DNA of 64,000 bases from Vicia villosa (taxonomy: Eukaryota > Streptophyta > Magnoliopsida > Fabales > Fabaceae): contig NC_081182.1 in NCBI RefSeq assembly GCF_029867415.1, positions 46,959,317 through 47,023,316 on the forward strand. Reading direction: 5' to 3'. The notes beneath the pieces are model-generated. The model was not told the origin of the DNA and did no database searches. It saw nothing but the letters and a program-made list of their open reading frames with translations. This document shows positions 19,289 through 30,899 of this stretch, one piece after another; the stretch's first letter is position 1, and each line of letters begins with the position of its first letter. The position numbers and the translations under genes were made by a program.

Positions 19289-19762
19289 TGTTATATTTAT
19301 TTAATATTTTATGGACTACAATCAATTGTTATTTAGTTTGTGAAAAACAGATTAATCGTGATTCTGATGGGGTGCATAAATAGACTCATTTATTGGTTAA
19401 GTGGTCCTTTTAATTAAAGTCTGAGTATCTGAAACCTGATTGGTGTGGGCAAAGTGTTGGTTTTTAACCCTTGGCCTATAATGGGTAGGGGCTAGAGTTA
19501 TATATATATATTATATGGATAGGTCTCCTCTGTAATCCTGAAATCAGAAACATAACTGATTGTCAGTGACAGTTCCACAATTTGTCCCATTGAGAGTTAT
19601 GAACGGGAGTGTGAAATACAGAGGAAGATCCGGTCACGCATCTCTTAGGATTATGAATAAAGGTAACAAGAACGGAAACCCTTATTCTCAAATCATGTAT
19701 ATAACAAGTAAGTGTTGATCTTCTAATTTTATATAATTAATCGGTGAATTTTTCTACTTACA
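19289..19762 (+). mobile_element. Old Ty1/copia LTR, left (5') copy
   Basis: Begins TGTTATATTTATTTAA and ends TTTCTACTTACA. It matches the LTR at 49917-50373 along its length (shared words TTAGTTTGTGAAAAAC, CAGAGGAAGATCCGGTCAC, AAGGTAACAAGAACG) with roughly one difference in every five or six bases by eye. A copia gag lies downstream in the same orientation, so this is the 5' LTR. A copia-like PBS directly after it was not recognised. Confidence 0.75.
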
Positions 19763-20052
19763 TTTACATTTAATATCAAAACTTAGATTATATGAATTAG
19801 AACTCAATTGTTTGTCATTAATATATAATTATGAATTAAAGGTTTAATTTATTTTGGTTCAATATTATATTTGTTTGCCGTTAATATTAGCGACACAGTG
19901 TAGATATTTTTTCCAAATAAAATTGCATGTACATTAAAATAATAGTTGCATGCAATTGGTGAATACTTGTTTTGTGCCGGTGAAATTTTTCTTAGTGACT
20001 GGATGCAATTTCATGATAAGCTAAATAAATCTTTTTGAGAAATTAGAGGTAG

Positions 20053-20570
20053 TGATAGCCAATTATTCGTTTACTCTGCTGAACATTTATTGATTTGAAG
20101 AATTTGTCCCTCTTTTGAAAAAGCACTTGCCTCCATTTTAAAAGCTTTAAGGTGCCAAAAACAAATTGGTTTTCTTATGTGGATATAGTTATAGTGATAG
20201 CCAATTATTCGTTTACTCTGCTGAACATTTGTTGATTTGAAGAATTTGTCCCTCTTTTGAAAAAACACTTGCCTCCATTTTAAAAGCTTTAAGTCTTATT
20301 GAGATATTACACAATATCTCACAATCGTTGATTTGAAGAAACAGAATTTTCCAAGTTGAAGAATTTGAAGCTCTTTTGAAGCAAATATCTCACAACCGTT
20401 GATTTGAACAAAGTTGAAGAATTAGTCCCTCTCTTGAAAAAGCACTTGCCTCCATTTTAAAAGCTTTAAGCCTTATTGAAATTAGACAATATGGGCCTGT
20501 TTGTTTCAGCTTTAAGGTGCCAAAATATTCTTCAAATCAACGATAGTGAGATATTGTGTAATATTCCTTC
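20053..20570. repeat. Complex repeat with tandem copies and a 40-bp inverted arm
   Basis: A 142-bp unit starting TGATAGCCAATTATTCGT at 20053 repeats at 20195, and parts (GCACTTGCCTCCATTTTAAA) recur at 20439. A word at 20301-20340 is repeated in inverted form at 20528-20567. GGGCCTGTTTGTTTCAGC at 20493-20510 looks like a MITE terminal sequence. This is best read as a rearranged or partially duplicated MITE inside the copia leader. Confidence 0.65.
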
Positions 20571-21210
20571 TTATTGAAATTGACATTGTTGATTATAAAA
20601 AATGTATTGGGAATGCTATATTGTTAAGTTCATGATTGGTTCATGAATTTTTTATTTTGGCATGAGATTTGATTCCTATGAAAGTTCTTCTATGAATTAT
20701 CGTGTGTGATTGATTACCACCAAAGTGAGATCACTCATTTTAATTTATAAAAGTCTCTTTGTAGTTTGAGGAATGGTTTTAAGTCATTACTATGACTGAC
20801 TTCCCAAAGGAGTACAGTTGTATGTAGAGATTGTGGTTAATTAAGGATATAATTATTGGATATGCTTTGGTCTAAAGGATTTATCTGCCCAACAGAGATA
20901 GATTTCTAAATTCAATGTATGCTCGCTGAGAAGATTATTCTTGAAATTTGTGGATGAATATGTTTGAGGTGCTTTGGTTTAGAGAATTTATCTACCCAAA
21001 GGAGATAAATTTTTTAACCAAATGTATGCTCATCGAGTAACTCATCTAAGGTTCTGACCCTTGTTGTGACTTGGATTTACGCATTCCACCCAAAGGCGAT
21101 TGCATGATAAAGTTGGCCTCTTTGTGATAGCTTATGTTCATCAAAGTTATATCTTGCATTTATTATTTGTTTTAATACACTCCTGTTTTGTCTCAACAGT
21201 AACCTTCTCT

Positions 21211-22119
21211 ATGAACAATTATTCTGCTTCTATTGAGATCCTGAATGAGTCTAATTATAAGAAATGGAAACAAGACTTAGAGTTTTCATTAAGGATTGGT
21301 GATCTTGACATGGCATTGCGTGAAACCGAACTTGTGATCAATGCTTAGAGTACACCTGAACTAAAATAAAAATTAGCTAAGTGGGAGAGGAGTAATTGAC
21401 TTAGCTTGTGTGCTATTAAGAGGATTATTTATGAGCATCTGATTAGCGGACTACCCGAGAAAGAGATTGCTAAAGAATATCTTACTGCTATTGTAAAGAG
21501 GTTTCAGGTATCTGATAATGTTGAATTTGGATATTTACTGAAGCAACTCACAAACTTGAAATATGATAACAATGGAGTGTTAGGGAGTTCATTCTTAGAA
21601 TGGTTCGTGTCCAACCCAAACTGAAAAACCCATAACATTGACCTGAATGAGAATTTCATTGTGTCTCATGCCTTAAGTTGTGTACCTACTGAGTTCCCAC
21701 AAATTAAAACTTCCTATAATACTTTTGGTGATAAGTGGACCGTCAATAACCTTATTACCAAGTGTGTAGTTGAAGAAGAGAAACTCAAGAAGGAAATAAG
21801 TGATTTAGCCCTTCTTACTGTTCATGCAAAACTCCATTTCGGTAAGAATTTTTGGAAAAATAAGAAAAACAATAATAGTGCTTCTCATAGTCATCCTGAG
21901 TTTAGGGACCCTGATATTGGTCAACACTATAACATAAGAGGTTCCAAGCGCGTTGCTTTCAAGAAATCCTTTTGGTGCAAGGAAAAAGAGCATAAGAAAA
22001 CTGATTGTCATGTTTTTAAAACTTGGTTAGACAACAAGAACAAATATGGAGGGGTTCAGAAATCAACGGAGACCAAATTAGGGCATATTAACATGACTTT
22101 GCATTCATTCATTAACTAA
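21211..22119 (+). pseudogene. Ty1/copia gag remnant
   Basis: In-frame pieces read MNNYSASIEILNESNYKKWK, LEFSLRIGDLDMALRE, then in the next open segment LISGLPEKEIAKEY and a helical GYLLKQLTNLKYDNNG, followed by an FWCKEKEHKKTDCHVFK zinc-knuckle-like motif near 21970-22020. This is the standard layout of plant copia gag (N-terminal gag domain, CCHC knuckle with its first Cys lost). Three or more stops (for example near 21346 and 21622) break the frame. It belongs with the LTR at 19289-19762. Confidence 0.8.
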
Positions 22120-22781
22120 AACGTCTAAAAGCATGAGATCAAGGGTCATTAGGCAAGCAGGGGTTTCACTTACGTCTTGGCACAAGGTTAATTATTTCCT
22201 CAAAGATGGTATTTGCACTTAGGCATATGATTTTGGTTGGCCCATTCATTTAAGGGCATTTGATCAGATGGCTTACTGTATGTTTATTCACATGGATAAT
22301 CAATGGATGTCTTGACCTAGGGTTTATTTCCCTAGGCACTTGGTGATCACGAACTTCATTGAATTTAGGGTTCTCTATGCTTCATTGATCAGGTGGCTAG
22401 GGATCTCCTTCTAGAGTTTTCTTCCCTGGACACTTGAATCCGAGTCTCTTTGAATTTGGGTTTGCATCCCTAGGCTTTTAATGTTCAATTAACTTCAGGG
22501 TCTGTCTTCATTATGGTTTATGACATTTGGTGATCAAACTAAGGATTTAATGTCAATAGCCTTGTCTTGGATTGGTTTAAGACATTCATGCACTTAGGTA
22601 GATTACATATATTACAAGGCATTAATCAGAGTTGCTTCTCTTATTGCAAGTTATTGCTTGATTCTCCTTGGAAATTGAGAAAACAATTGAAAGGATGGGT
22701 TTTAATTCCTAGCATCGGATGTAAAGGAATATTTGATCATTTGAATTTGTAAGGTAAAAGAGTTCTTGACCAATACAAGTC
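22120..22781 (+). other. Decayed copia internal DNA
   Basis: Downstream of gag no protease or integrase motif is recognisable; frames are short. It is probably residual copia sequence. Confidence 0.35.
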
Positions 22782-22927
22782 GTGAGATACAAATTAAGGT
22801 CCATTTATTACAAGATACTTACAAAATTACAAAAAAAAATAAAGATACAATTGAGTGAGATACAAATTAAGGTCCATTTATTACAAGATACATACAAAAT
22901 TACAAAAAATAAAGATACAATTGAGAG
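22782..22927. repeat. Two-copy tandem repeat, 73-bp unit
   Basis: GTGAGATACAAATTAAGGTC starts both copies (22782 and 22855); the copies differ by a T/A change, the length of an A-run and a few end bases. The 3' edge abuts the MITE at 22942. Confidence 0.85.
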
Positions 22928-22941
22928 AATTACAAAAAAAA

Positions 22942-23022
22942 GGCTTAAATAGTCTTTTGGTTCCTGTAAGTTAGCGTGTTTTTGTTTTTCGTCCCTGTAT
23001 TATTATTTTTGGAGATAAAGTC
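22942..23022. mobile_element. Left part of a MITE split by the Tekay-like element
   Basis: Starts GGCTTAAATAGTCTTTTGG. Its inverted partner is at 47410-47431 (CCAAAAGACTATTTAAGCC). Removing the 24-kb insertion and one AAGTC copy rejoins a MITE of about 294 bp. TSD of the MITE itself is obscured by A-runs on both sides. Confidence 0.8.
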
Positions 23023-23900
23023 TGTAACACCCCACACATATATGTCTAGAATAATATGCATAAAATATTAATTATGGTCCATAGACGAAAAATACATAAT
23101 ATTCGCAACGGAAATAGAAGTACACAAATACAAAAGCCGAATGTATCATGGCCAAAATATTAGTACATCACAGGAGTACATGTCCAAAATACAAGAACTA
23201 GTAAGCACGATAAAGGAACTAAAAGAAACATCCAACATGCATCGCCAAAAGGACTAATCCATCTTGCTCTTACCACGATCTTGCCTCGAACCACCTGAAA
23301 AAGATAGAATTGGAATGGGATGAGATTACTAAATCTCAGTGAGTCCGCCTATCCTAGTAGTCCGCTCGGATCTAAAGGGTACATGCATCAAAACCGAATC
23401 CACCATTGATCCGGGATTTATCCTCACATCCGGTACAAGCACGGAGAAAACAAGGAATCGTCTACCATAGAACTCATCATATTACAAGTACACGAATAGT
23501 ACAAAAACACGTATGCAGACCCATACCCATGTACGGGGGATCCAGAAGTGGTAACAACCAAACTACCAAGGCTGCACACACACCCTCGGTGAGTAACCAA
23601 GTACCTGTCGTCAAAAAGACTCGCACAAGACCCATCGCTAGATGAAAAAGATAGATCCTATGTGGCATTCCATCCGTGATGAGTTACAGCGGTGATGTTG
23701 CCTACACGGCGTCACGGCCTCATCATCATCCATATGCAATATGGTATCCACAAGTGCGAATACGCCTAATTGACTGTACAAGCCCATCCGGTTAGGAGCC
23801 TAAAAGTGTAGCCTACATGGCACCATTAGAGGTGGGTTACCCAAGTGATTTCGTCTAATTGGCATCACAACTCCACCATACCAAGCACGCCAGGTGTATT
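23023..23900 (-). repeat. 3' LTR of the Tekay-like element, left part
   Basis: Matches 45019-45896 with scattered substitutions. It ends at GTATT, the target duplicated by the Ogre-like insertion. Confidence 0.9.
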
Positions 23901-26900
23901 TGTCATACCCCAAAATTTGCCCTCCATGTTCCATTCACAATGATTCAGAGTTCAAGATTCAATGCCAAAGCTTTGCTCAAACAATCCCCAAGATACACAG
24001 TCAACTGATTCAATCCTGAAGGTCAACTACAATCAAAGCATGATTCAAATTATGATCATTGGTCAAACATCAAGTATAGAGGAGTATAACCATCATTTGA
24101 TCAAGAATGATCATGATTCCATTAATAGAAACTCAGAGATGAGCAAATGCAAAAAGGTTCAAATTAGGGTTTCTTAGGAGAAAGTCAACCCAACTTTGAC
24201 TGGGCATAACTTTCACATGGAACATCAAAAATTCCCCACTCAAAGCCTATTTTGAAGGAAATTGGATTCCCTACAACTTTGTCTCTCACAAGCCAGGGCT
24301 AGAAATGATTCATTTGAGAGATACAATGCAAAAGATTACAGGTCATTTTCAGGCATCCCTCAAAAGCAGTTTTTTCGCAAAGAGGATATGGTCAAGATAA
24401 AAGCTCCAAGTGAAAAATATATTCCAAAGTGGCTTATAGAGGACCTCTTGAGGTTTCCAAAAAGTCTTAGAACTCCCTCATAGCTTAAAAATTGAGTGAG
24501 ATATGCTTGGTCAAAGTAGGGTAATTTTGGAGGACCAAATGTGAAATAAAAGAGGTCAAAATGGAATTTTTCACAAGTGGGCCTATGTTTTGCAATCCAA
24601 ACTTGATCCATAAGATATCTAGGCTTCCCAAGACACATGCTACGAAGTTAAATATTTTATTTGAATTTTTAAGGATTTTATTTCATTTTTTTAATGATTT
24701 AATCAAGATAAAAATCAAATATTTTGTTAAAAGGTGCATATTGATCAAATTCAATCAGCATTTATGTCAAAACACAATATAATTTTCGTGCACAAATGAT
24801 TGAAAAATATTGGCATGAGATTTGGCAAAAATAGAAAGTTTATATTCAAGATTTGAATCAATTTTTACAAACTTGGCAAGAGTGGATTTAGTGATCATTG
24901 GGCCTCAAATTCTTGACCTAATACAAGCCTATAAGTAGATGAAGGTATGCATACGAATCGGGGTTGAAAATCTGGACCAGAGGCACAAGCTCAAGAACAC
25001 AAAAACTCACCAAAAACTTGAGATTCGGTTTTGGAGAATTAACCGTTTGCAAGAAGAATTAAGAAGTGCAAAACGTTTCTCAAGCGATTCTGAACGTGTG
25101 AGGATCATTACGCATCATCAACAACCCCAGAATCTCTCCATATAAGCCCAGGTACGTGGTTCTGAATCTTTGCTCGATGTGCATAATTGTCGCATTCATG
25201 TGTTAAATTATGTGTATGTTATGCTTGGTGTGATGACCGTGATCGTTTCTAGATAGTTTATTTGAAGTTTGTGTGTCTGATACATGATATGCCATTAGAA
25301 GTCAAACGAAGCTTTTAGGGTTTCAATTGGGGTTTTCCCATACAGGTTAAATTAAGCCTAATTAATGGTATAATTGGATCCGTATGATAGAAACGAAAGG
25401 GAAGGATAGGTCGCGCCTTATTTATGTGAACGTATATGCAAATCGTTGTTTCACAGGTTTAATTGCTACGAAAAACTGCGTGGCGAAATCGTAGCAAATT
25501 CATAGAGTCTTTTGCAGGTGTTTTGGGGAAGATGATGGCGTGTCAACGCCCGGTTGGTGTGTTTGAATTCGCGCGCGCGTTTTCATGTATATGTTTCACA
25601 TTTTTTTATATTGCAGCGAGCGTGAGTCTTAAACAGTTGAAACGTTTGGTTGAGTTGGTTAAAGGGCGCATCTGGGAGTGGGAGGTCATGGGTTCGAGCC
25701 TCCCCTCCTTCATTATTTTTCTGATGAAATCACTTCTTGATCCGGTACCTGCGCCTGCGCATAGACTATCATACGCCCTCACGATCCAACCCTTGATCCC
25801 CACTATTCCTAGATCTAACGCCCCCAGCCTGGCTCCCCTATACTATACACCCCAAGCCTAACCACACTGAACCAAAACTCCATAAATCTAAATTAATTTC
25901 AATTAAATATATGTTTTATTTAATTCTTTTTAATATATTTATCTATATGACACTAATTACTTTTATAAGTAATTTAACATATGATATTTATATTAAAAAA
26001 TGCAAATTGTTGTTCGTGCCGATTAAATCGATTAATCGCTATGGTCAACAATAATTTTAACTAAATGTTTATTTAATTAAAATACAATTAATTTCTATTT
26101 AGTTAAATGGTTTCAACCATCCTCATTGGTTGTGATGATTAACTATTCAATTTCCTCATTCCTAATTCGTTATTCTTTTTAATCGAATCAATCGATTACG
26201 AGGGATAACGATACAAATTAATTATTAAATTATTAAAATACAATTCAATTATATTCGATCAAATGGTTGCAACTATCTTATTAGTTGTGATGATTAATCC
26301 TTTTTTCTAACTTCAAATTTGTTATTCTTTTTAATCGAATCAATCGATTGCGAGGGGTAACAATGCAAATCAAATTCATAATTATTAAAAATACCTTAAT
26401 TCATTATTAGTGATAATCGAATCAATCGATTAAAATTGATAGTGATGCAATCTCAATCTTTTAACTATGGCGATTGAATCTATTGATCGTTGCGGTTAAT
26501 AGTGCTAAATCAAACCAGGGTTGTACGCCCACATTCTAAAACACTCCTCGAAACCTTTCAAAACCACGATACTACGGATTTACATCCTTTCAAACACTGC
26601 GATGTTCATAACTACGATAAGGTAATTCAAAATACCTTCGAACTTCGCATTTCAAAACCACTTCAAAACAACTTCAAACACATTCATATCAAATTCTAAG
26701 GCGTACAATCCTGTGCCCCCGAACTACGTAGACTCTGATCCTCCATAAGGAGGTACGTAGGCACTTGGCAACAAGGCGAGTCCCCCTCTTCCAAACTCTA
26801 ATCATGTTCAAATAATTAGCCTTTAACTCTATTTACTGTCTGTCATCTTTCTTTATCTTTTGCCACAAACCTTCACCTTTGCAATGTTAACCTTTAGGAA

Positions 26901-27040
26901 AGGGTTTTGGGTGCCTAACACCTTCCCTTAACCCGAATATAGTATCTTACCCTAAATCTCTTAATTGCATAGGTTTCCTATTCGCCTTGATAGAATAGGT
27001 GGCGACTCTCTAAGCTTTAAATTTTAGGCAGGTTGCTACA
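23901..27040 (+). repeat. 5' LTR of the Ogre-like element
   Basis: 3140 bp. Contains a tRNA-like A-box/B-box pair at 25647-25701 and a region (26019-26435) with repeated AATCGAATCAATCGATT-type palindromic words. ORFs inside are short and shared with the other LTR, so they are not treated as genes. Confidence 0.92.
25647..25701 (+). promoter_or_regulatory. Pol III-like A box and B box in the Ogre-like LTR
   Basis: TGGTTGAGTTGG (25647-25658) fits the tRNA A box and GGTTCGAGCCT (25691-25701) fits the B box, 32 bases apart. The intervening and flanking sequence does not fold into a proper tRNA (the T-arm stem is broken). It looks like a tRNA or SINE relic; the same pair is at 34873-34927 in the other LTR. 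Confidence 0.5.
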
Positions 27041-27042
27041 GC

Positions 27043-27060
27043 TGGCGACTCTGCTGGGGA
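27043..27060 (+). other. Primer-binding site, Ogre type
   Basis: TGGCGACTCTGCTGGGGA, two bases after the 5' LTR, the form used by Ogre/Tat-lineage elements (tRNA-Arg primer). Confidence 0.8.
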
Positions 27061-27957
27061 AAACTATAATGGTGAATACTATGCTCCTATAGGTTTTAGG
27101 TTTTGGCAGGGTTTAGGTTTGACAACTTTTTAGGGTTTGGCTAATTCGCCTTTTTTAGGGTTTGCAATTATTTTTTTTGTTTTTTGTCTAAAAAAAAAAT
27201 ATTTAATTGTTTATATTAATATGTTTATATTTATTTGTTTATGTGAATATATTTATATTTTATTGCCTGCTGTTATATTTTTATATGCACTGCTGGATAT
27301 TATGTCGTGTTAAAACCCTAAGTGTGGGAGTTAACTTTGAGATCAATAGGGGAGTATGAATCTCCTACGAGTCTCATTGATAATTCCACTCGGAGTGGGT
27401 TGAGTGTTCGGAAATGTCCAAAACGAGGCTTGACTTTGTTGAGGGCAGGACTGGATACTTGGCTGATCTCTCCGAGAACCTACCCCAAAAATTCGAACCT
27501 CATGGATAAAGTGAGTTGTTCTAAAATCCGAAGAGACAAAAAGTCTCGGATGAGACCTTCTAGAACCCCCTATGAAAAGGCTGGCTCCCAAGAGCCGCTA
27601 CGTCGAACCTATGAACCTGGATTTCTTGAAATATTATGATATGATTTGCATTTTTGCCTTGTATGATTTGTTTTTGTTTTGTTTGTTTGTTGCTACATCT
27701 TTGTGTTTTCATGCATCATTCCTCATCTGCATTCTTGCATCATGTCTTATCCAAAAAAAAAGATATAAAAAAAGGATTTTATCCATAGATGTGGGTAAAG
27801 GCATCAATACAAACAAAGCATATCACGCATGGCATACGCATCATTTTCATGGCATTAAGAGAAGATTTCTCTTCTATCTTCAGACCAAGGGACCATTGGG
27901 AAGGATAACCTAACATCCCGACCGTCTTATCAAACCAGATTTCAGCAAAAGAAATTG
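27061..27957 (+). other. 5' leader of the Ogre-like element
   Basis: No long ORF. Open frames at 27322-27639 and 27572-27913 are short and lack recognised motifs. Full Ogre elements carry an additional ORF upstream of gag; it is not identifiable here. Confidence 0.5.
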
Positions 27958-29475
27958 ATGGAGCAGCTAGAACAAAATCAAACTGCCCTTCGTGAAGATG
28001 TGGATCAACTAAAGGTTAGTGTGGAAGAGGTTAAAGGAGGTATGGCTCAGATGCTAGAATTCATGAAGGCCCTCATGGACAACAAAGAAAAGGCAAAAGA
28101 GGTTCAGTCTAGGGATACCCTGGTTCAGGATGAGATCCCCAACGACGAAAACCCGCTGCTAGGATTTGTTCCAGGCTTTGGCCCTACTAAGGACAGACCT
28201 CAAGTTCGCTCTGTTAGGAGAGCTATCCAATTCCAAGAAAAAGGAGAGACCTCTCAAGAAGGATTTGTCCCCACTCTGCAAACGAAGGGGACAACCCACA
28301 CAGTTCGCATTCCTGCTGACAATGTCCCTAAGGACGAAGATTACCTGGATCTACAATACGGGGTGCAAGAGGTGGACAATACAGCCCAAGCACCTCAGAC
28401 ACAACAGTCTGTTCCTAACTCTAAGGAAGACTCCAAGGGTAGTGAACAAATCAAGGCGCTGGAGGAGAGACTAAAAGTGATAGAAGGATACGATGTCTTC
28501 GATGTGGATGCCTTCGAAATGAGTTTGGTCTCAGACTTGACCATCCCTCGCAAATTCAAGATTCCCGATTTCGAGAAATACAAAGGACTCACATGTCCGA
28601 GGAATCACTTGCGCATGTATGTACGAAAAATGGCTGCTTATGCCCACGATCAAAAGCTGATGATACATTTCTTTTAAGAAAGTTTAAGCGGAGCGTCTAT
28701 TGACTGGTATATGCAACTAGAGAAGTCTTCTGTCCGAAGCTGGAATGATCTGGCCAACACCTTCTTAAAGCATTACAAGTACAACTTGGACATGGCACCC
28801 GATCGGATGCAATTACAAAACATGTCACATAAGAAGGATGAATCATTCAAGGAGTATGCCCAAAGGTGGAGGGAAATGGCTTCTCGAGTCCAACCTCCCC
28901 TAATGGACAAAGAACTGGTGGACATATTTATGAGCACTTTGCAAGGACCATACTACGACAAGATGGTCGGATGCACATCTTCGGGGTTCTCGGACATGGT
29001 AGTCATTGGCGAAAGAATTGAAGATGGGATAAAAAATGGGAAGATACAAGGGGCACCCTCAGGTTCCTATCACACAAAAAAGTCATATGACGGAAAAAGG
29101 GAACCCAACACTGTTGGAGCGATCCTGGTTAATCAGACACCAACACTACAACAGAAGGATCAGCAAAAACAACAGGGTGGCCAACGCCCCTGGAGGTCCA
29201 AGCCAAAACGATCATTCACCACATTGCACATGCCACTGTATCAAGCTCTGCAACGTCTGCTCAGTCAGAACTTGATAACTCTGCTGCCTCCATATTCAGC
29301 TCCGACTAACCCCGCTCCCGGGTACAAGCATCATGCTAGGTGCGCTTATCATTCAGATAGTCCTGGTCATGATACAGAGGATTGTGGTCCATTGAAGCAC
29401 AAGATCCAAGATTTGATTGAAGAAGGGCTCATTGAGTTCGAAGATCCTAGCAAGTCTAACACCATAGGTGGCTAG
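27958..29475 (+). pseudogene. Ogre/Tat-like gag with one premature stop
   Basis: Starts at ATG 27958. The N-terminus is a coiled-coil-like stretch (ALREDVDQLKVSVEEVKGGM). The gag core follows: PRKFKIPDFEKYKGLTCPRN, a TAA stop at 28675-28677, then in the same frame SLSGASIDWYMQLEKS, HKKDESFKEYAQRWREMASR, a GFSDMVVIGERIEDG segment, and a C-terminal zinc-binding-like CAYHSDSPGHDTEDC. The order and motifs are those of Tat/Ogre gag. The frame stays open on both sides of the single stop. No pol follows. Confidence 0.88.
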
Positions 29476-30899
29476 AAGGAGGATTTCTTAGATCATTAGT
29501 TTTGTTTCCATTTGCAATTTCTTTATGTTTGTTTAAACATTAGTCTTATGACATACGCTATGTACTTTTTCAAAAATCATTAATGCATTGCTTACGTTTG
29601 TCTTGATTCATTCCTAGTGTTCTCACTATATTTAAAACTGTGTTTTTACTCGGTTTTCTCATCTTGTGATATTCAACTCTCGATTAAAGTCGTACACCTT
29701 TTGAGGGAGAATGACGAAAACGATACCATAATTTCATACACCATGCTTTCGAACAGACCGTGTTGACGATGTACAGGCATTGTTTCGATTCCCAGACAGT
29801 GGAGATATAAGGATGTTAATCCCTCGTCAACCCCTTTGAGCCTAAAGAAGTAGGAGTTTTCCTTCATATAAAATAAAACCCTTAATACATGACCTGGGGT
29901 AGGGTAGTTGCTCAGTTAACTTAATTATTCCAAGTTGTTCCTTTGAACATAATCACCGATGGTTCCCCGTCATCATTAATTCCGGCAGTCAATATCCGCA
30001 AAGGAAAACAAAGAAAAAGAAAGCAATACAAAAGCCTGCTAAGTCAAAACCTATTAAGGAGACTTAGGCAAAACTGGGGCATCCCGCTGACTGTAGTTTT
30101 AAAACAAACAGTTCAGAAAAAGTTAGGGATAACAAATCCGAAAAAAGGTTACTATGTACCTTCGACAAAAGGAAATACTACAAAAAGGAGAATGACTGCC
30201 TCTGCAGATAAACCTTTGGTTTTTGAACCATCATAAATGTCAATGTCACAATTCCCAAATTCTTTTGGAGACTAAATGCATAGCTAACTGAGCATAGGAC
30301 TGGAGAACATCGCGAAGGTTGGGATGGGTACAAATAAACTTTGAGCCTCTATCTTTTGTTTCTTTAAACCGTGAACCAGGCCACGTTACAACCCTTAAAA
30401 GTCCTAACTGAAACATGGTTAGTTCGAAAGCATACCGTTGCCAAAGGTATCCCGACTCCTTAAGGTCCACTACAATTCTTGAGTTGATGTCACTTTCTTG
30501 CAAAAGAAAAAAGACAACTTTGTTTTACTCAAAAAAAATGTTTTCAAACTTTCAAGGCAGACTATGCATTTGCATTTCATTATAAAGTACACTTGTCTAT
30601 ATAGATTTAAATGTTAACATCAGGGAGAAGTTGCCTGGGGCATGACTAATGGCTAGAAATCCTACTGACTGGTGAAGTAGCTTTTAAAAGCTCGTCAAAA
30701 AAAAAGAAACATCTCTTACGCATGACTGGGATGGCTAACGTGTACACATGGCATAACTCGTCATCATCCCATTTACATGGGGCAATCAAATCAAGATCCA
30801 TGGAATCTCCCAAGGACGCTGAATAGCCCATGGGGCAAGCCCATTATCTGGGGGCACGTTGCAAATGGTGTCAATACCACTCTCACATCCTTTCCAGGA
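29476..30899 (+). other. Ogre-like element interior without recognised coding
   Basis: Sequence after gag where pol would be expected. Frames are short (about 100 codons or less). A TTTGAGCCTAAAGAAGTAGG phrase near 29836 resembles the 3' part of Ogre-type elements, suggesting an internal deletion removed pol. Confidence 0.5.

Noticed and set aside
25647..25720. A functional tRNA gene in the Ogre-like LTR
   Set aside because: A and B boxes are present but the acceptor and T-arm stems do not pair; it is a relic at most.
25463..25861. A 132-codon ORF present twice (also 34689-35087)
   Set aside because: It is inside both LTRs of one recent element, so duplication is automatic; no domain is recognisable.
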